Assembly (NCBI GenBank): GCA_949361645.1
Contig: OX442432.1
Coordinates: 2,379,598-2,443,597, forward strand
DNA: 64,000 bases
Origin: Spongilla lacustris
Taxonomy: Eukaryota; Porifera; Demospongiae; Spongillida; Spongillidae
Direction of reading: 5' to 3'
Shown here piece by piece: positions 54,422-64,000 of the stretch; positions within the stretch are counted from its first letter, which is position 1, and each line of letters begins with the position of its first letter. Position numbers and translations under genes: made by a program. A model generated the notes under the pieces. It was not told where the DNA came from. It searched no databases and saw only the letters and a list, made by a program, of their open reading frames with translations.

Positions 54422-57400
54422 CTACATGCATGCATATTGTACATTATATATTGCAGCATTTGCAGCTTGGTACCAAGGATCCGCAGCATAGACAGTGAGA
54501 TCGCCAGCAAAACGACTGGCAGGTTGTATAGCGGTATATACATTAACTCCCCCCACAGTCAGCTTCACGTTGACTCCGATGCACTCAAGCGTAACTGTGG
54601 CACGGGTATAAAGATTTAGTGGATCTGTGTCAATACCCCAGTTGCCATTAGTAGAATCGCCTATTCTGACATGCAGTTGAGTAGTACCCGGAATAAACCA
54701 AATACCAGGAGCACGATCACCAAAACTGCAGCAGTTACTATCCGTATACCAGTAAAATGCAGAATGCTGCTCCATTCACTAATGTAACCAGTGGGTACTA
54801 TGTCAAAGGAAAACCTGTAGTTTCCGGTAGTTCCAGGGATTACACCTATTAAATTGTTATGGATCAATGCCGTGGCTCCTCCAGGATAAGATAAACCCTG
54901 ACACGTAGAGCTAGTCGTAGTAGTTGTGGTTTGAGCCGCGGTTGTGATTGTTGTAGCGGGGGAGGTAGTTGGAAGTTCGGATAGGAGAGGATTTAGTGAG
55001 TACAAAGTCCCTTTTCCAAGACCAAAAACAACTCCTACAACTACCCACGTCGCTAGCATCATAAGAATGGCAGCAATATTGAGACGCAGCGATATTTTAG
55101 ACTTTTTTTGGGCAGATGCAGAGTCCCCATGTCTTTTATCATCTCTTGCCTGATAGTGAGGTAATGATTGGCGCATGTTGGGTAAAAGTATGCATTTTAA
55201 TACATGTACATGCATCTATATATACTTACTCTGTTGGAGACACATATGGCAGCCACTGAACATAGAAGAGAAAGCCAACCTCCACAAAGGAACACACAAA
55301 TGGTAGTCAGTATGGAGAGGCTCAGGTAGTCCTCTGTGTACGGAGACACAACCCTCCTCTGAGATAAAGTTGGTTATTCTCTAGTAAACCTCTGATAACA
55401 TAATTGTATTTCTCTACTGAATAAACTTGCACTCATTTATACCACTTTCTTACTTGGGCATCAGTCGGACTGGGTACTGTTGGCTGAGGCCTGATGTCAG
55501 TCATGAGATAGCACTGGTTGTTGGTCACAGTCTCATAGGCTGGAGGGTCTATATAAATACATGCAGCAGCATGTGAATGCAGTGCATGTAATTCAAAAGT
55601 CATCTAAAAGCATGCAGTATAACATTTATTTGACACATATCATTATGATCGTTGAAAGATTATTATTTCTTATTCAATAATAACTTTTGTCTGTTACTTC
55701 TTGCAGAGGGACACCATTATCCTGGCATTATCCGGCATTTTTGGGTAAGACCATCATGCTTGCTTGTGGATACTGTGCTTGTGTGTGAGTGTGAATGTAA
55801 CTTCCTCTATCAGCAGTAAACCCACAAAGATTATTATTTCTAATATGTACATGTACATGTAACAAATCGCATGCATTAAAGATGTGTAGTGCGTGATTTA
55901 TTAGTAAGTTGATCAGTTTTTCATTCTCCAATTACATGTACTGTTTGTAATGCTATAAGGATTATTATAATTATGCTGAATAAAAAATAAAATAAAAATT
56001 ACATGTATGCTATAAAGTCTCGTTTGTCCTTTATGTGTACTATAAATTATTATTATTTAATAAAAACAACTTTTAATAAATACACAATACAACAGTTTAT
56101 TACTACTTTCTAGATATACAAATAGGAGTTAGGAGGGTGGGAGCTCCCTAGTCAGGATGGCTCTAGCAATGGAGCGAACAAGAACCACGTTCAACTGGCC
56201 ATTAATTTCAGCCACAACTACTCCTTGGGGAGGTCTGGTGAATAGCCAGGAAGGATACCAGCCTGGAGATAGTACCCATGTATCATGAGCCTGCTTGCCC
56301 CAATTACCGTGAGTCTCCATCTAACACTTGGCATTTGGGTTCATTGGAGTGGAGCTTGCAGGCCTCTGCTGCAAGGGCTGCCTCACCAGCCTGGTGACAT
56401 GACTCGCTTAAGATGGCAGAGTAGAGTGGTGAGGTAATGGTCATGTCTAGCGCCCACAGGTTTGCCTCTGTCCTAGCCAGCAATGAGGATATCAGCAGGT
56501 CTGGTGTGGGCAAGGTGAGGCCATGGCCTCTCTCCACAGGTGGGCATGATTAAATAACAGAGCTAGGTCAAATAGTTCAACCGTCACAGCGCGGCATACA
56601 TTCAAACCACTTTATGCTGCCGTATTAACCAATGGACAAAGACAATATCATAAATAAATAATACAGCGTTGGAATACGCATTTTTTTTCTCTTTATGGAA
56701 CCATGTTGCAAAAAAATCTGTTTGAAAATTAAAAATATTCAAGTACCTAACGTTATATCACGCCGCGCCGGCCCGTATGACGTAAATGGCGTACGTAATG
56801 AATAGTATCGGAAGTGGACTAAACATTTGGCTGCTATATCCGCTCAGTGGGTGCCTCACGTAGCACAACTTGCCACGTGATACATACACCACTGACAATC
56901 ATTGTGACGTAATTTAAATATGGCAGCAGGTCTAAACCACCTGTTCTTTATCAAAGTAATAGTCATTTGTCATTCATAAATGCGCACATTATAATGGAAA
57001 TAATACTCACACTCTTGGTGCAGGCCAACTTGTAACTTAAATGCCTTTTCATGTCTTTCCAGTTCAATACTGGCAGAAGGATATGGTGGCGGGTCTAAAA
57101 TAGGCATCAAAGGGCATCTAAATGCAGCAAAATACTAATACATGTACAACCTTTTACAGCATTTATAAGGGTTAAGGTAGAACCAGAGATTATGTAAATC
57201 AGTAGAACTAGCTGGCGCTAAGTGAATTCCACACTCCCGGCCCGAACTGGGCTGAGAAATCAATTTACACAGTTGTCACTACCACGTAGGCTAGTACTAT
57301 GAAATGTGCGCAGGGTAGCCGAAAGTCAGGCCTCTGTGACCAGCCGGCCTGAAAGTCTGCAGGCAGGTCGTATAATTGATTTCTAAAATATAGTACGAAT

Positions 57401-59164
57401 TAATGGTTTTGAATGCTTCTAACAACCCTATAATCTAACTCTCCTATCCTGATCTTTGGATCCAAACGAATTAGTATAAGGTTCCCTAGCTCGTTGTTCG
57501 GTGGTATTTAAAAAATTGAACGATTCAAAGTGCACACTACATAGAACTTCAACTGGGCTGGGAACGAGGGACGTAGTCACTTTTCTATACAACTATTTAT
57601 ACGTTAGGGTACACACACAACAAAGTGCTACGTTTGCTAAGAAAGCAGCATGGTGCAACTACTGCCACATGCCCTGCGTCAGGGATCATGCACTCAACTC
57701 TTTTAGACATCTTTTGGATCTATGTGCACAAGGATCACGTTTCCCAGGGGTAACACGTACAACACAAAATGTATGGAGCACTATGTTAACAACAGGCGGA
57801 TGTTGGGATCAGATAACACGTACATGAAGGATTTGTGTGTAGTCATTGTACATGTATTAGTGAGAGTTAAAGACCAGCCTGCAAATGTGCGCTACCCTTG
57901 GGGAACATTTGTTCCCCAAGGGTAACACGTGATCATTTGTACATTAAAGTTATGTGGTTATCACAACTCCATTTTCAACCTTTGTAAGTAATTTTTCATT
58001 ACTACAAAGTGCGTTTCTCAGTCCCTGCACAACTGACTATGACGCCATTATTTTAACGGCTGACTTCTCTATATAGTACATGTTAATCACTTGGAACAGG
58101 AATTGAACCACATCATGCTAAATGGTTGAGAATTGCCAGTTTATTCCCATGCAGCTTTCCCCTTCACCTCAAAAAGTTGGAACAAAATTTAATATGTACC
58201 AGAATATATATAATAATATATATAGGCCCATGATCCTGGATATCGTGATGATATGAATACCCCCCGCCAACCCCAGTCCACCCACCCTAATACTCACACT
58301 CTCGGTGTAGACCAACTTGTAACTTGAATGCCTGTTCATGTCTCTCCAGTTCAGTACTGGCAGATACATATGGTGGCGGGTCTAAAGTGAAATAAAATGG
58401 TATCAAAATGCACACAGCATGCATGTAAAAAGAGCGGTGGGATTAGTATGCAATTACATTAATATTGTGTAGCGGAAGGCAGAAATATGTAATTAATCTT
58501 ATGTATGCATGTATGTATTCTGAACTAGCAGACCACCCTATACTAGTTGAGTTACATGTAGATCATTCAGTGACGTCCGCAACGTCTTAACCCATTGATA
58601 CAATGTGTAAAATAATAGCTGACATGTATGATTTTCATTTGCATACTGTCTACAGCAGGTTTTTTTGCATGCCATAATTTTGTAATCATTTTCTTAATTA
58701 GAGCTGTTGTACAATGGACTTAGCCTCAGCCCCATACCTTTTTCCACGCGGTCCATTAACTGAATCTCGGCACCTGCTGTATTGGAATTTACAGTTGTCT
58801 CTCCCACGTGAAATATAATCTACGTATGGTACTGTGAAATGTGCGTAGCCAACAGTGTGAAGTACATGTAGTGTGTATGAAGCTATAGCCTACAGGTACT
58901 ATACGTTGTTTGTATCGGCCCATGATAATCCCATGATTCCAAATCACATGAAACAAGTTACCCCCCTTCAACTAGTTCAACTAGTCCACTCACCCTGCAT
59001 GCATGCTCAATTTCTACCACTGTAATTTAATTTATAAATACGTACATGTAGGTTTTTTTTTTATGTCAAACATTATTAGTTGTACTTTTAAAGTTATACG
59101 GACATGCAAATTCCAATATGGGTGACAACAGCTCACCTTGAATTTCAAAATCCATCCCAGACAT
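54422..59164 (-). CDS. CD225/dispanin protein with C-terminal LamG/concanavalin-like domain
   Basis: Six exons (minus): 59137-59164, 58298-58381, 57011-57094, 55454-55548, 55230-55358, 54422-55149. All junctions are GT-AG and in phase. Exon 1 gives MSGMDFEIQ; exons 2 and 3 are paralogous copies, each beginning PPPY and containing SAS(T/I)ELERHE(Q/K)AFKLQ; exon 4 begins PPAYETVTNN. The CD225 module spans exons 5 and 6: EDYLSLSILTTICVFLCGGW, SVAAICVSNR, ARDDKRHGDSASAQKKSK and a second membrane segment (LNIAAILMM...VVVGVVFG). A Thr-rich linker follows (TTSPATTITTAAQTTTTTTS), then an extracellular beta-sandwich type domain with SNCCSFGDRAPGIWF, TTQLHVRIGDSTNGNWGID and DLTVYAADPWY. A frameshift of one or two bases near 54738-54752 separates FDIVPTGYISEWSSILHFTG from DSNCCSFG. 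PPxY repeats may bind WW domains. Function unknown; the domain join is the notable point. Confidence 0.8.
56129..56537 (-). pseudogene. Retroelement-type C-terminal domain remnant in an intron
   Basis: Two frames, MERGHGLTLPTPDLLISSLL to KCQVLDGDSR and METHGNWGKQAHDTW to ARAILTRELPPS, form one broken domain. The arrangement LDMTITSPLY ... CHQAGEAALAAEACKLHSN ... HGNWGKQA ... LNVVLVRSIARAIL resembles the restriction-endonuclease-like domain that follows reverse transcriptase in some invertebrate non-LTR elements (x-x-D-V-T-V ... A.A.E..K ... E.(Y/F)G.W). It lies inside the intron between exons 3 and 4 of the dispanin-like gene, same strand. Family call from memory of the pattern only. Confidence 0.45.
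57893..57924. repeat. Perfect 14 bp hairpin TACCCTTGGGGAAC
   Basis: TACCCTTGGGGAAC-ATTT-GTTCCCCAAGGGTA. In the intron between exons 2 and 3 of the dispanin-like gene. A related CCCAGGGGTAACACGTAC occurs at 57744. Possibly a short MITE end. Confidence 0.8.
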
Positions 59165-59224
59165 CCTTACTACAGTTGCTGAACTGTGTAACTAAGTAAG
59201 TGTCGTCAATATTCATGTTTACAA

Positions 59225-59390
59225 GGGGTCCGTTATTTCACGAAGGGATCACAAATTTAGGGACGGGGGGGGGGGGGGTCCCCCAATTTACCGCAAAATT
59301 GGGGACGGGGGTCCCCAGATTGCCAGAAAATTGGGGGACGGGGGTCCACAATTTTATGGGGTCCCCAAATTTACGTGACACCGGCGCCGT
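59225..59390 (+). repeat. GGGGACGGGGGTCCCC palindromic tandem repeat
   Basis: Four units of about 38 bp pair GGGGACGGGGGTCCCC with an AATT-containing spacer (AATTTACCGCAAAATTG, AGATTGCCAGAAAATTG). Each unit is self-complementary. Analogous in design, not in sequence, to the CCTAGG array at 33.9 kb. Just upstream of the first coding exon of the dispanin-like gene, so possibly in its promoter. Confidence 0.8.
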
Positions 59391-59479
59391 AGTTATTTTA
59401 CGGAGAAAGTGTGCCACAGCCACAATTATAGTGTAGCGTGTCAGTAAAAACGACATACAGGTGCGTGAGTAAACTATAG

Positions 59480-60987
59480 CTATATAAAAAGATCATATAT
59501 AGGGGAAAGGTAGCAAACGTGCTTCATGCATCGTGATTCGTTCTTCAATATGTATTCATTGGCAATACACTTCATATCAAGTCTGTCCGTCATTTCTTGA
59601 TGATAATGTAGCATCATGAGGTGGTTTAACCTGGCCTGAGACATTGTACTTCTCAGATACGATTTAACTCTACGCAATGCACCGAATAAGGCTTTAACAT
59701 ATCAGATCAGATCAGATTTGGCATTATAATCTGATCTGATCTGTTTAGTTAAGGCGCATATCTGAATCTGATCTGATTTAGCAGTCGGATCCAGGATACA
59801 TGATCTGAATCTGAAGGTAACGACCATCGGATATCTGAATATCTGAACGGTCCTATATGTAGGATTGCATGGCTCCATGGGCGTGGTTTTCGATCAAGCT
59901 AGCGCATGCAATGAAGACCGTTCTGCTAAATTGTACGACAGTTTTCGTTGCACGTGGTCCAGTGTCTTGTTTTTACACCACCCAGACCAATCCTATTATT
60001 TCTCAAAGATAAGTTGCGCTGGCTCGTCACCATTTTCACAATCGTTATCACTTTCAGCCAAATCTATACTATCTCTGGTCAGTCAAATCATACGCACGCG
60101 TGCAACAATTAAAGGACAGTACTGGAAGATGGTTTTTAAGTGCGGCAACCTGTCTCGAATGTATACGTGAGAAAATGAAACCAATGCTTGTAAAAGAAAA
60201 AAAAAAAAACAGTACGCACACCCCGTATACATGTATAAAGTGAGCAAGGGGGAAATGCCCAAACTGGAAGAAGGCGGTGGCAAAAATTAAAATAGAAAAA
60301 GTATAAAGTATAAGGAAGAAATAAACGCCTGCGTTTATTTCACACACCGTCAACTGTCTTAAGCTTTTGCCAAGCACACAAAACGCACGCGGACTGATGA
60401 ATCTGGAAAAAAAAGTGGCTGCTTTCCCTCGGTCCCAGACCATCGGATATTCAGATATGCATGTTAGCATCCGATGGGATTGGGTGGGCTATAATCCGAA
60501 TCTGTTCCGACTTTGGAACATCAATCCGAATGATTAATGTAACGAAACTGAATCCGATCCGTTGGCCTTTCAGATAGGATATCCGAATTCGGATCCGATC
60601 CCTTAAAGCCTTAGCACCGAATGATCGCTCCGATGTGGCATTCGTTGCTGGGAGGATGACTAATAGCTGAAACAGCTTCACAACAGCGCCAAGCAGCTTT
60701 CGCTGCATTGTGCTAAGTGCTAACAGTGCTGTCTTGATAGAACCGACTGATGTCTCCTCATCTGCAGCTATTTCTGAACATAGAGCTGATAGCAATGGAT
60801 AAATGGAGGCGGCAGTGCTTCTTTTTTCTGCTCTTGGCATGAAGAGTGTTCGAAAGAATGATTTTAATGTATACTGACAGATTGTTCTTAAAAATTCCTT
60901 CAGGATAATAAAAAGTTCATATGGAATAATTTGTTGGAAATTAAACCTCTCTTTCAGAGCATATTTGAACAACAATGTAATCTTCAC
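59480..60987 (-). pseudogene. hAT transposase C-terminus, split by a MITE
   Basis: Upstream part 60622-60987 contains a helical region and ends KLFQLLVILPATNATSERSF, the hAT C-terminal dimerisation (hATC) signature. The continuation is at 59480-59678: LRRVKSYLRSTMSQARLNHL, MMLHYHQEMTDRLDMKCIAN and EYILKNE, then stop. The two parts join at FGA|LRRVK, exactly where a 927 bp element sits. In most hAT proteins SERSFS is followed at once by LRRVK-x-YLRSTM, so the break is an insertion, not an intron. The remaining N-terminal transposase (BED finger, DDE core) was not recognised upstream to 62 kb. Possibly a domesticated-type ZMYM/TTF-like hAT family. Confidence 0.9.
59687..60613. mobile_element. 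hAT-type MITE, 927 bp, with 8 bp TSD GCACCGAA
   Basis: TIRs TAAGGCTTTAA and TTAAAGCCTTA; GCACCGAA is duplicated at 59679-59686 and 60614-60621. The subterminal 130-190 bp on both sides are made almost entirely of short GATCTGAA/ATCCGAAT/GGATATC words in both orientations. The central part (59860-60430) has no recognised ORF. Inserted into a hAT transposase gene. Confidence 0.92.
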
Positions 60988-62569
60988 GTCACTAAATCAA
61001 AATTGACAAGAATGTTAGTGTCCACACAGTATTGGCTTACTTATTGACATAGGGAGGAATTTTCCCTGCCTTCCATTTTTTGGATGGTTTTCATAGAAGC
61101 ACCTCTCTGGTAGGGGTTTCACTGGGTTCACTTCTGGAATTGGTTGTCTAAAACTAGGTACTAAATCTTTTTATGCATAACTGTGTGCTGCTTTGGAGAA
61201 CCCAAAAACGTAATGATATGACATGAAAAATAAAAATAACTACTAACATTTTTTATACATTGTTTTGCTTACTGGGTACTTCCTCACACTTAGTAGGATA
61301 AGGCAAGTCACTTTGCACTCCTTCACACATGGAGACAAGTTGCTGATCCAATACTTGCATGTGCGTCCATGTTTCAAAACTAACAGTTGAATTTGGGTGC
61401 TATTCATCTTCTGAAGAGCTGTAGTGACATCTGAAGTTGCAAGCATGGCTGCAAGCATCATATCTTAAACAGCCTTATAATTATGATATGTGACATGTGG
61501 GCTGTTGGGGTTGAATGTGTGTTAGTACAATTATTACTTGTGTGCTTTATAGCTTACTTTGAAGAAGCCATTTTGCTAGCCAAGAATGAAGCTCAGAACT
61601 GTCTGTCAGTAAAATTAAACATTGCGGGTTTAGAATAACTACATTAAGCTTGTGAAATAACACACAGTAAATTTCAAAGGCAAATTCTCTGCTACAAACT
61701 CATCAATCTATAGGTACATGTAAGAAAATTTCAACAGGACATTCTTGGACTTAATGTGGCATAATACAACCTTGCAAACAAAGTTGCCGCAGTCTGACTG
61801 ATGCTTTTGCTTTAGTTCTGGTGCCTACATGTATAAAATGGCATTAACATGATACAGCATTCACTCCGTGCACTCTGACATACATCATGAAGTGAAATGG
61901 TCCACAAAATTTCCCAGTCCTCGCATTATACACTTTGCAGAAAGTAACTAATACAAAAAAACATTAAACAATACTTGCATGATCATATTATTAAGATACC
62001 TGATTATTTGTAATGTTTTGCACACATATATATGCATTTTGAAGAGACATCAACAACTTAAATGGAAGCCATGTACAGTGTATCGGCCACATACATGAAC
62101 GAATGGAAGTGCATTAGACATAAGCAAGAAACCAGTGGCTTGGAATGTTACATGGAAGAAAAACGTAATCATATTCGCGAATACCTCTTTCCTACAACAA
62201 AAGATAATGAAATAATTATATTATTGGAACAGGTTCCACTAAAATTGGGCTTCATTACTAATCATATTATTAACAAAGAGCAATTTTCATGTAAACTGTC
62301 CAATTATAAATAGAATATTATATGCGAATATGAGGTACCTTATTATTGTTTTGCTCATGCTTACACACAATCCATTAGATTGTGGATGATCATTTTCTTG
62401 CATAGGCAGTCAACAACTGCATGGAAAGTTCATATTCTTGAAACACAAATACACCTTTCTGCAGCTTTGTGGAATTAGAACCATGCAGAGTGTGTCATTT
62501 ATATAAGTGCTTAGAAATGTACATCACTATAAGGATGGCATGGTGTGGGAACTTGGGGGTAATGTTGGG
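60988..62569. other. Intergenic or decayed transposon DNA
   Basis: Minus strand 61040-61145 reads PIPEVNPVKPLPERCFYENH and PKNGRQGKFLPMS, which looks exon-like but is unassigned. A 72-codon minus frame at 61243-61461 and an 83-codon plus frame at 62062-62313 have no recognised domain. The latter (MEAMYSVSATYMNEWKCI...) has no homologue I know. Confidence 0.3.
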
Positions 62570-63040
62570 GAAGTCGCGTTAATCAAGTGTTACCTCATTG
62601 ATAAATCCCTGCCCTGGTCAGTGATTATATCTGATGCTCAAATCAGCAGTACAAAGAGCACATAAAGTGTACCACTGTTGTAGCTTCTTTGTTTTGCAAT
62701 GTTGCAGCTTCTGGCCATTTCGAAAAGTCGTCTGTTGCAACAATTATTTACCAGTTGCAACAATTATACCAATTGCCACGTGGTGTTAATGTTAGTGGAC
62801 CAATCAAATCCACACCCCAAAGGTTCCACAGGCCAGTTATGCATGGGAATGGGCTGCAATGGCAGGTGTGGGGCTTTGATTGTATGGTTGTTTCTTTGAC
62901 ATGAATCACATTCAGTCACCTGCACGGAGATTTTGTGCAGCAATCCGAACACAGTATGTACCTCTGATACTTCTACAGCCTCACCTTGACTTTGGGATGT
63001 GCATGCTGTATATAATGGTGTTGCGCATATTGTATACAAC
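62570..63040 (-). pseudogene. Retroviral-type integrase fragment
   Basis: Blocks in several frames: zinc part TECDSCQRNN, linker LPLQPIPMHNWPVEPLG, core DLIGPLTLTPRGNWY with the first catalytic Asp, ATDDFSKWPEAATLQNKEA, VVHFMCSLY, and ITDQGRD with the second Asp. A 16 bp duplication (ACCAGTTGCAACAATTAT) breaks the frame near 62745-62770. No third acidic residue was found. Type fits Ginger or Ty3/gypsy-like integrases; the sequence differs clearly from the integrases at 43.4 and 35.9 kb. Confidence 0.75.
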
Positions 63041-63303
63041 GTTCTCTATGAGAAAGTTGGTAGCATATAGGATTTGAAGGTAATAGTGGTGTAAAAAGTA
63101 AGGGAACAAGGGTTGAATGATAAGGAAAAACGAAATAGTCCTATATTTAGCACTTCATGAACAATGTATTGTCCTACAATGTGTGCCGGGCTAAATATAG
63201 GACTATTTCGTTTTCACTTATCATTCAACCCTTGTTCCCTTACTTTTTACACCACGATTACCTTCAAATCCTTATGCCACCAACTTTCTCATAGAGAATG
63301 TTT
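63039..63303. mobile_element. Fold-back element, copy 3 (arms ~113 bp)
   Basis: Arms 63039-63151 and 63190-63303 around a 38 bp spacer, nearly perfect (a few substitutions and one small indel). Landmarks: GTTCTCTATGAGAAAGTTGG, CATATAGGATTTGAAGGTAA, TGGTGTAAAAAG, AAGGGAACAAGGG and CCTATATTTAGC. The right side continues to AAATCTTGTTT, matching the outer TIR of other copies; the left outer TIR is eroded. It abuts the integrase fragment, not a Helitron-like segment. Confidence 0.9.
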
Positions 63304-63605
63304 TTTTTAAATCTTGTTTCCTTCATTTTTTAATAATCACCTCTGCAAGGACAACACATATCAATACAATGTTTAAAATAATGTCCATGCACTGCACATT
63401 CGCAGCTTTGTACGATAATGATAAGGCACAAATCTTATAACGTAACTCTCGATCACAATACTGAAGCAACTTGGTTTTAATATGATTATATATGAGAGTA
63501 ATGTAACTCTCGACAAGATGCACAATTCAGATGCAATAATAGTATTATAAACTATTAATTGTCACAGTAGTAAATATTAATGTTTGTGGGGTAAAAGTTC
63601 CCCCC
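63304..63605. other. Intergenic, no gene seen
   Basis: AT-rich; the last 60 bp follow the stop of the minus-strand RG-rich ORF. Confidence 0.5.
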
Positions 63606-63860
63606 TCATCCCTGTCCCCTGCGTCCGCCTCTGCCTCTACCCCGACAGGGAGGACGCGCATCAGCGTGGACATAAAGACGTGCAGGGATGTCCTCCATCG
63701 CATGACGTTCCCGGGGTGGCACATGGGCGTGGGATGGCGTGTGGGCATACTCGAGAGGGCGATGTTCCTCTGGCTCCCGGGGTGGCACATCGGCTTGACG
63801 TTCCTCAGCATCGTAATTGTTAGCCAATTCTTGGAATAGCGCTTCGTCATGATCAGCCAT
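63606..63860 (-). CDS. Unrecognised 84-codon acidic to RG-rich protein
   Basis: Starts MADHDEALFQELANNYDAEE, continues with Pro/Arg/Glu-rich VPPREPEEHRPLEYAHTP and ends RPPCRGRGRGGRRGQG. Low complexity and CpG-rich relative to its surroundings, with an ATG at 63858-63860. The two VPPRE(P/R) motifs are a short internal repeat. It could be the first exon of a host gene or the N-terminus of a transposon protein; the RG-rich end suggests nucleic-acid binding. It lies 117 bp from the mariner-like terminus at the window edge. Confidence 0.4.
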   Translation of the reverse strand: MADHDEALFQELANNYDAEERQADVPPREPEEHRPLEYAHTPSHAHVPPRERHAMEDIPARLYVHADARPPCRGRGRGGRRGQG

Positions 63861-63976
63861 CTAGATTGAAAATATATATATATATATTGCCATTACAGAA
63901 TACTAGTTGTCTGCTCACATTTTACACTCGGTCGAAATGGTATATAACAAGCCATGCAAAATATCCTGCTTATATT

Positions 63977-64000
63977 ATACAGGGTGTCCACGAATGAACG
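63977..64000 (+). mobile_element. Mariner-like terminus running off the window
   Basis: TACAGGGTGTCCACGAATGA matches the inverted end at 8162-8185 at 22 of 24 aligned positions. Element body would lie to the right. Confidence 0.5.

Overview
The window is non-bacterial, AT-rich nuclear DNA from an animal: genes are split by GT-AG introns, most of the DNA is repeats and decayed transposons, and animal families are present (a TMEM184C-type membrane protein, a GSTZ1 terminal exon, a CD225/dispanin gene, a secreted TIL-domain protein). A marine invertebrate, and a demosponge in particular, fits best: ACATGT/TACATGTA words are very frequent, Helitron-type N-termini with repeated Arg-Tyr and Lys-Arg-Ala-Ser modules occur, and Ginger-, P- and hAT-type remnants lie side by side. 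That taxonomic guess is inference from composition and families, not a demonstrated placement.

Layout. 1-6 kb is a satellite of 128-142 bp monomers with a higher-order repeat. 6-10 kb holds a duplicated AT-rich segment, a mariner-like end, and the first of a family of near-perfect fold-back elements, joined to a broken Helitron-like 5' coding region. 10.4-12 kb is a minus-strand AIG1/septin-like GTPase with one in-frame stop. 14.7-15.9 kb repeats the fold-back plus Helitron-like arrangement. 17-21 kb carries a 600 bp purine tract, three copies of a CTACGCGTAG palindrome and a 627 bp palindromic MITE. 22.1-28.1 kb is a complete eight-exon TMEM184C-like gene (424 codons, all splice phases consistent), followed upstream by a two-exon gene for a 90-residue protein. 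29.6-31.7 kb is a decayed P-element/THAP9-type transposase. 34.8-37.3 kb is a young Ty3/gypsy element with identical-length LTRs and a 5 bp TSD but gag, protease and most of RT deleted. 38.5-38.9 kb is a two-exon secreted ten-cysteine TIL-domain protein. 40.2-42.9 kb is an EnSpm/CACTA-like element that carries about 44 copies of a 24 bp minisatellite. 43.1-45.6 kb is a Ginger-like ORF (integrase, CXC, Ulp1 protease, PHD). 47.1 kb is a lone GSTZ1 terminal exon; 52.8-53.0 kb a small zinc-motif ORF; 54.4-59.2 kb a six-exon gene that joins a dispanin membrane module to an extracellular concanavalin/LamG-like domain and contains a symmetric exon duplication. 59.5-61 kb is a hAT transposase split by a hAT-type MITE with a perfect 8 bp TSD; 62.6-63.3 kb an integrase fragment and a third fold-back; 63.6-63.9 kb the N-terminus of an unrecognised RG-rich protein; and the window ends inside the terminus of a mariner-like element.

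The host genes look unrelated in function (no operon logic). The most unusual observations are the fold-back family, whose arms differ between copies yet match within each copy, and the dispanin plus lectin-like fusion gene. All spliced models were made by eye from splice sites, phase and recognised protein sequence; no search was run.
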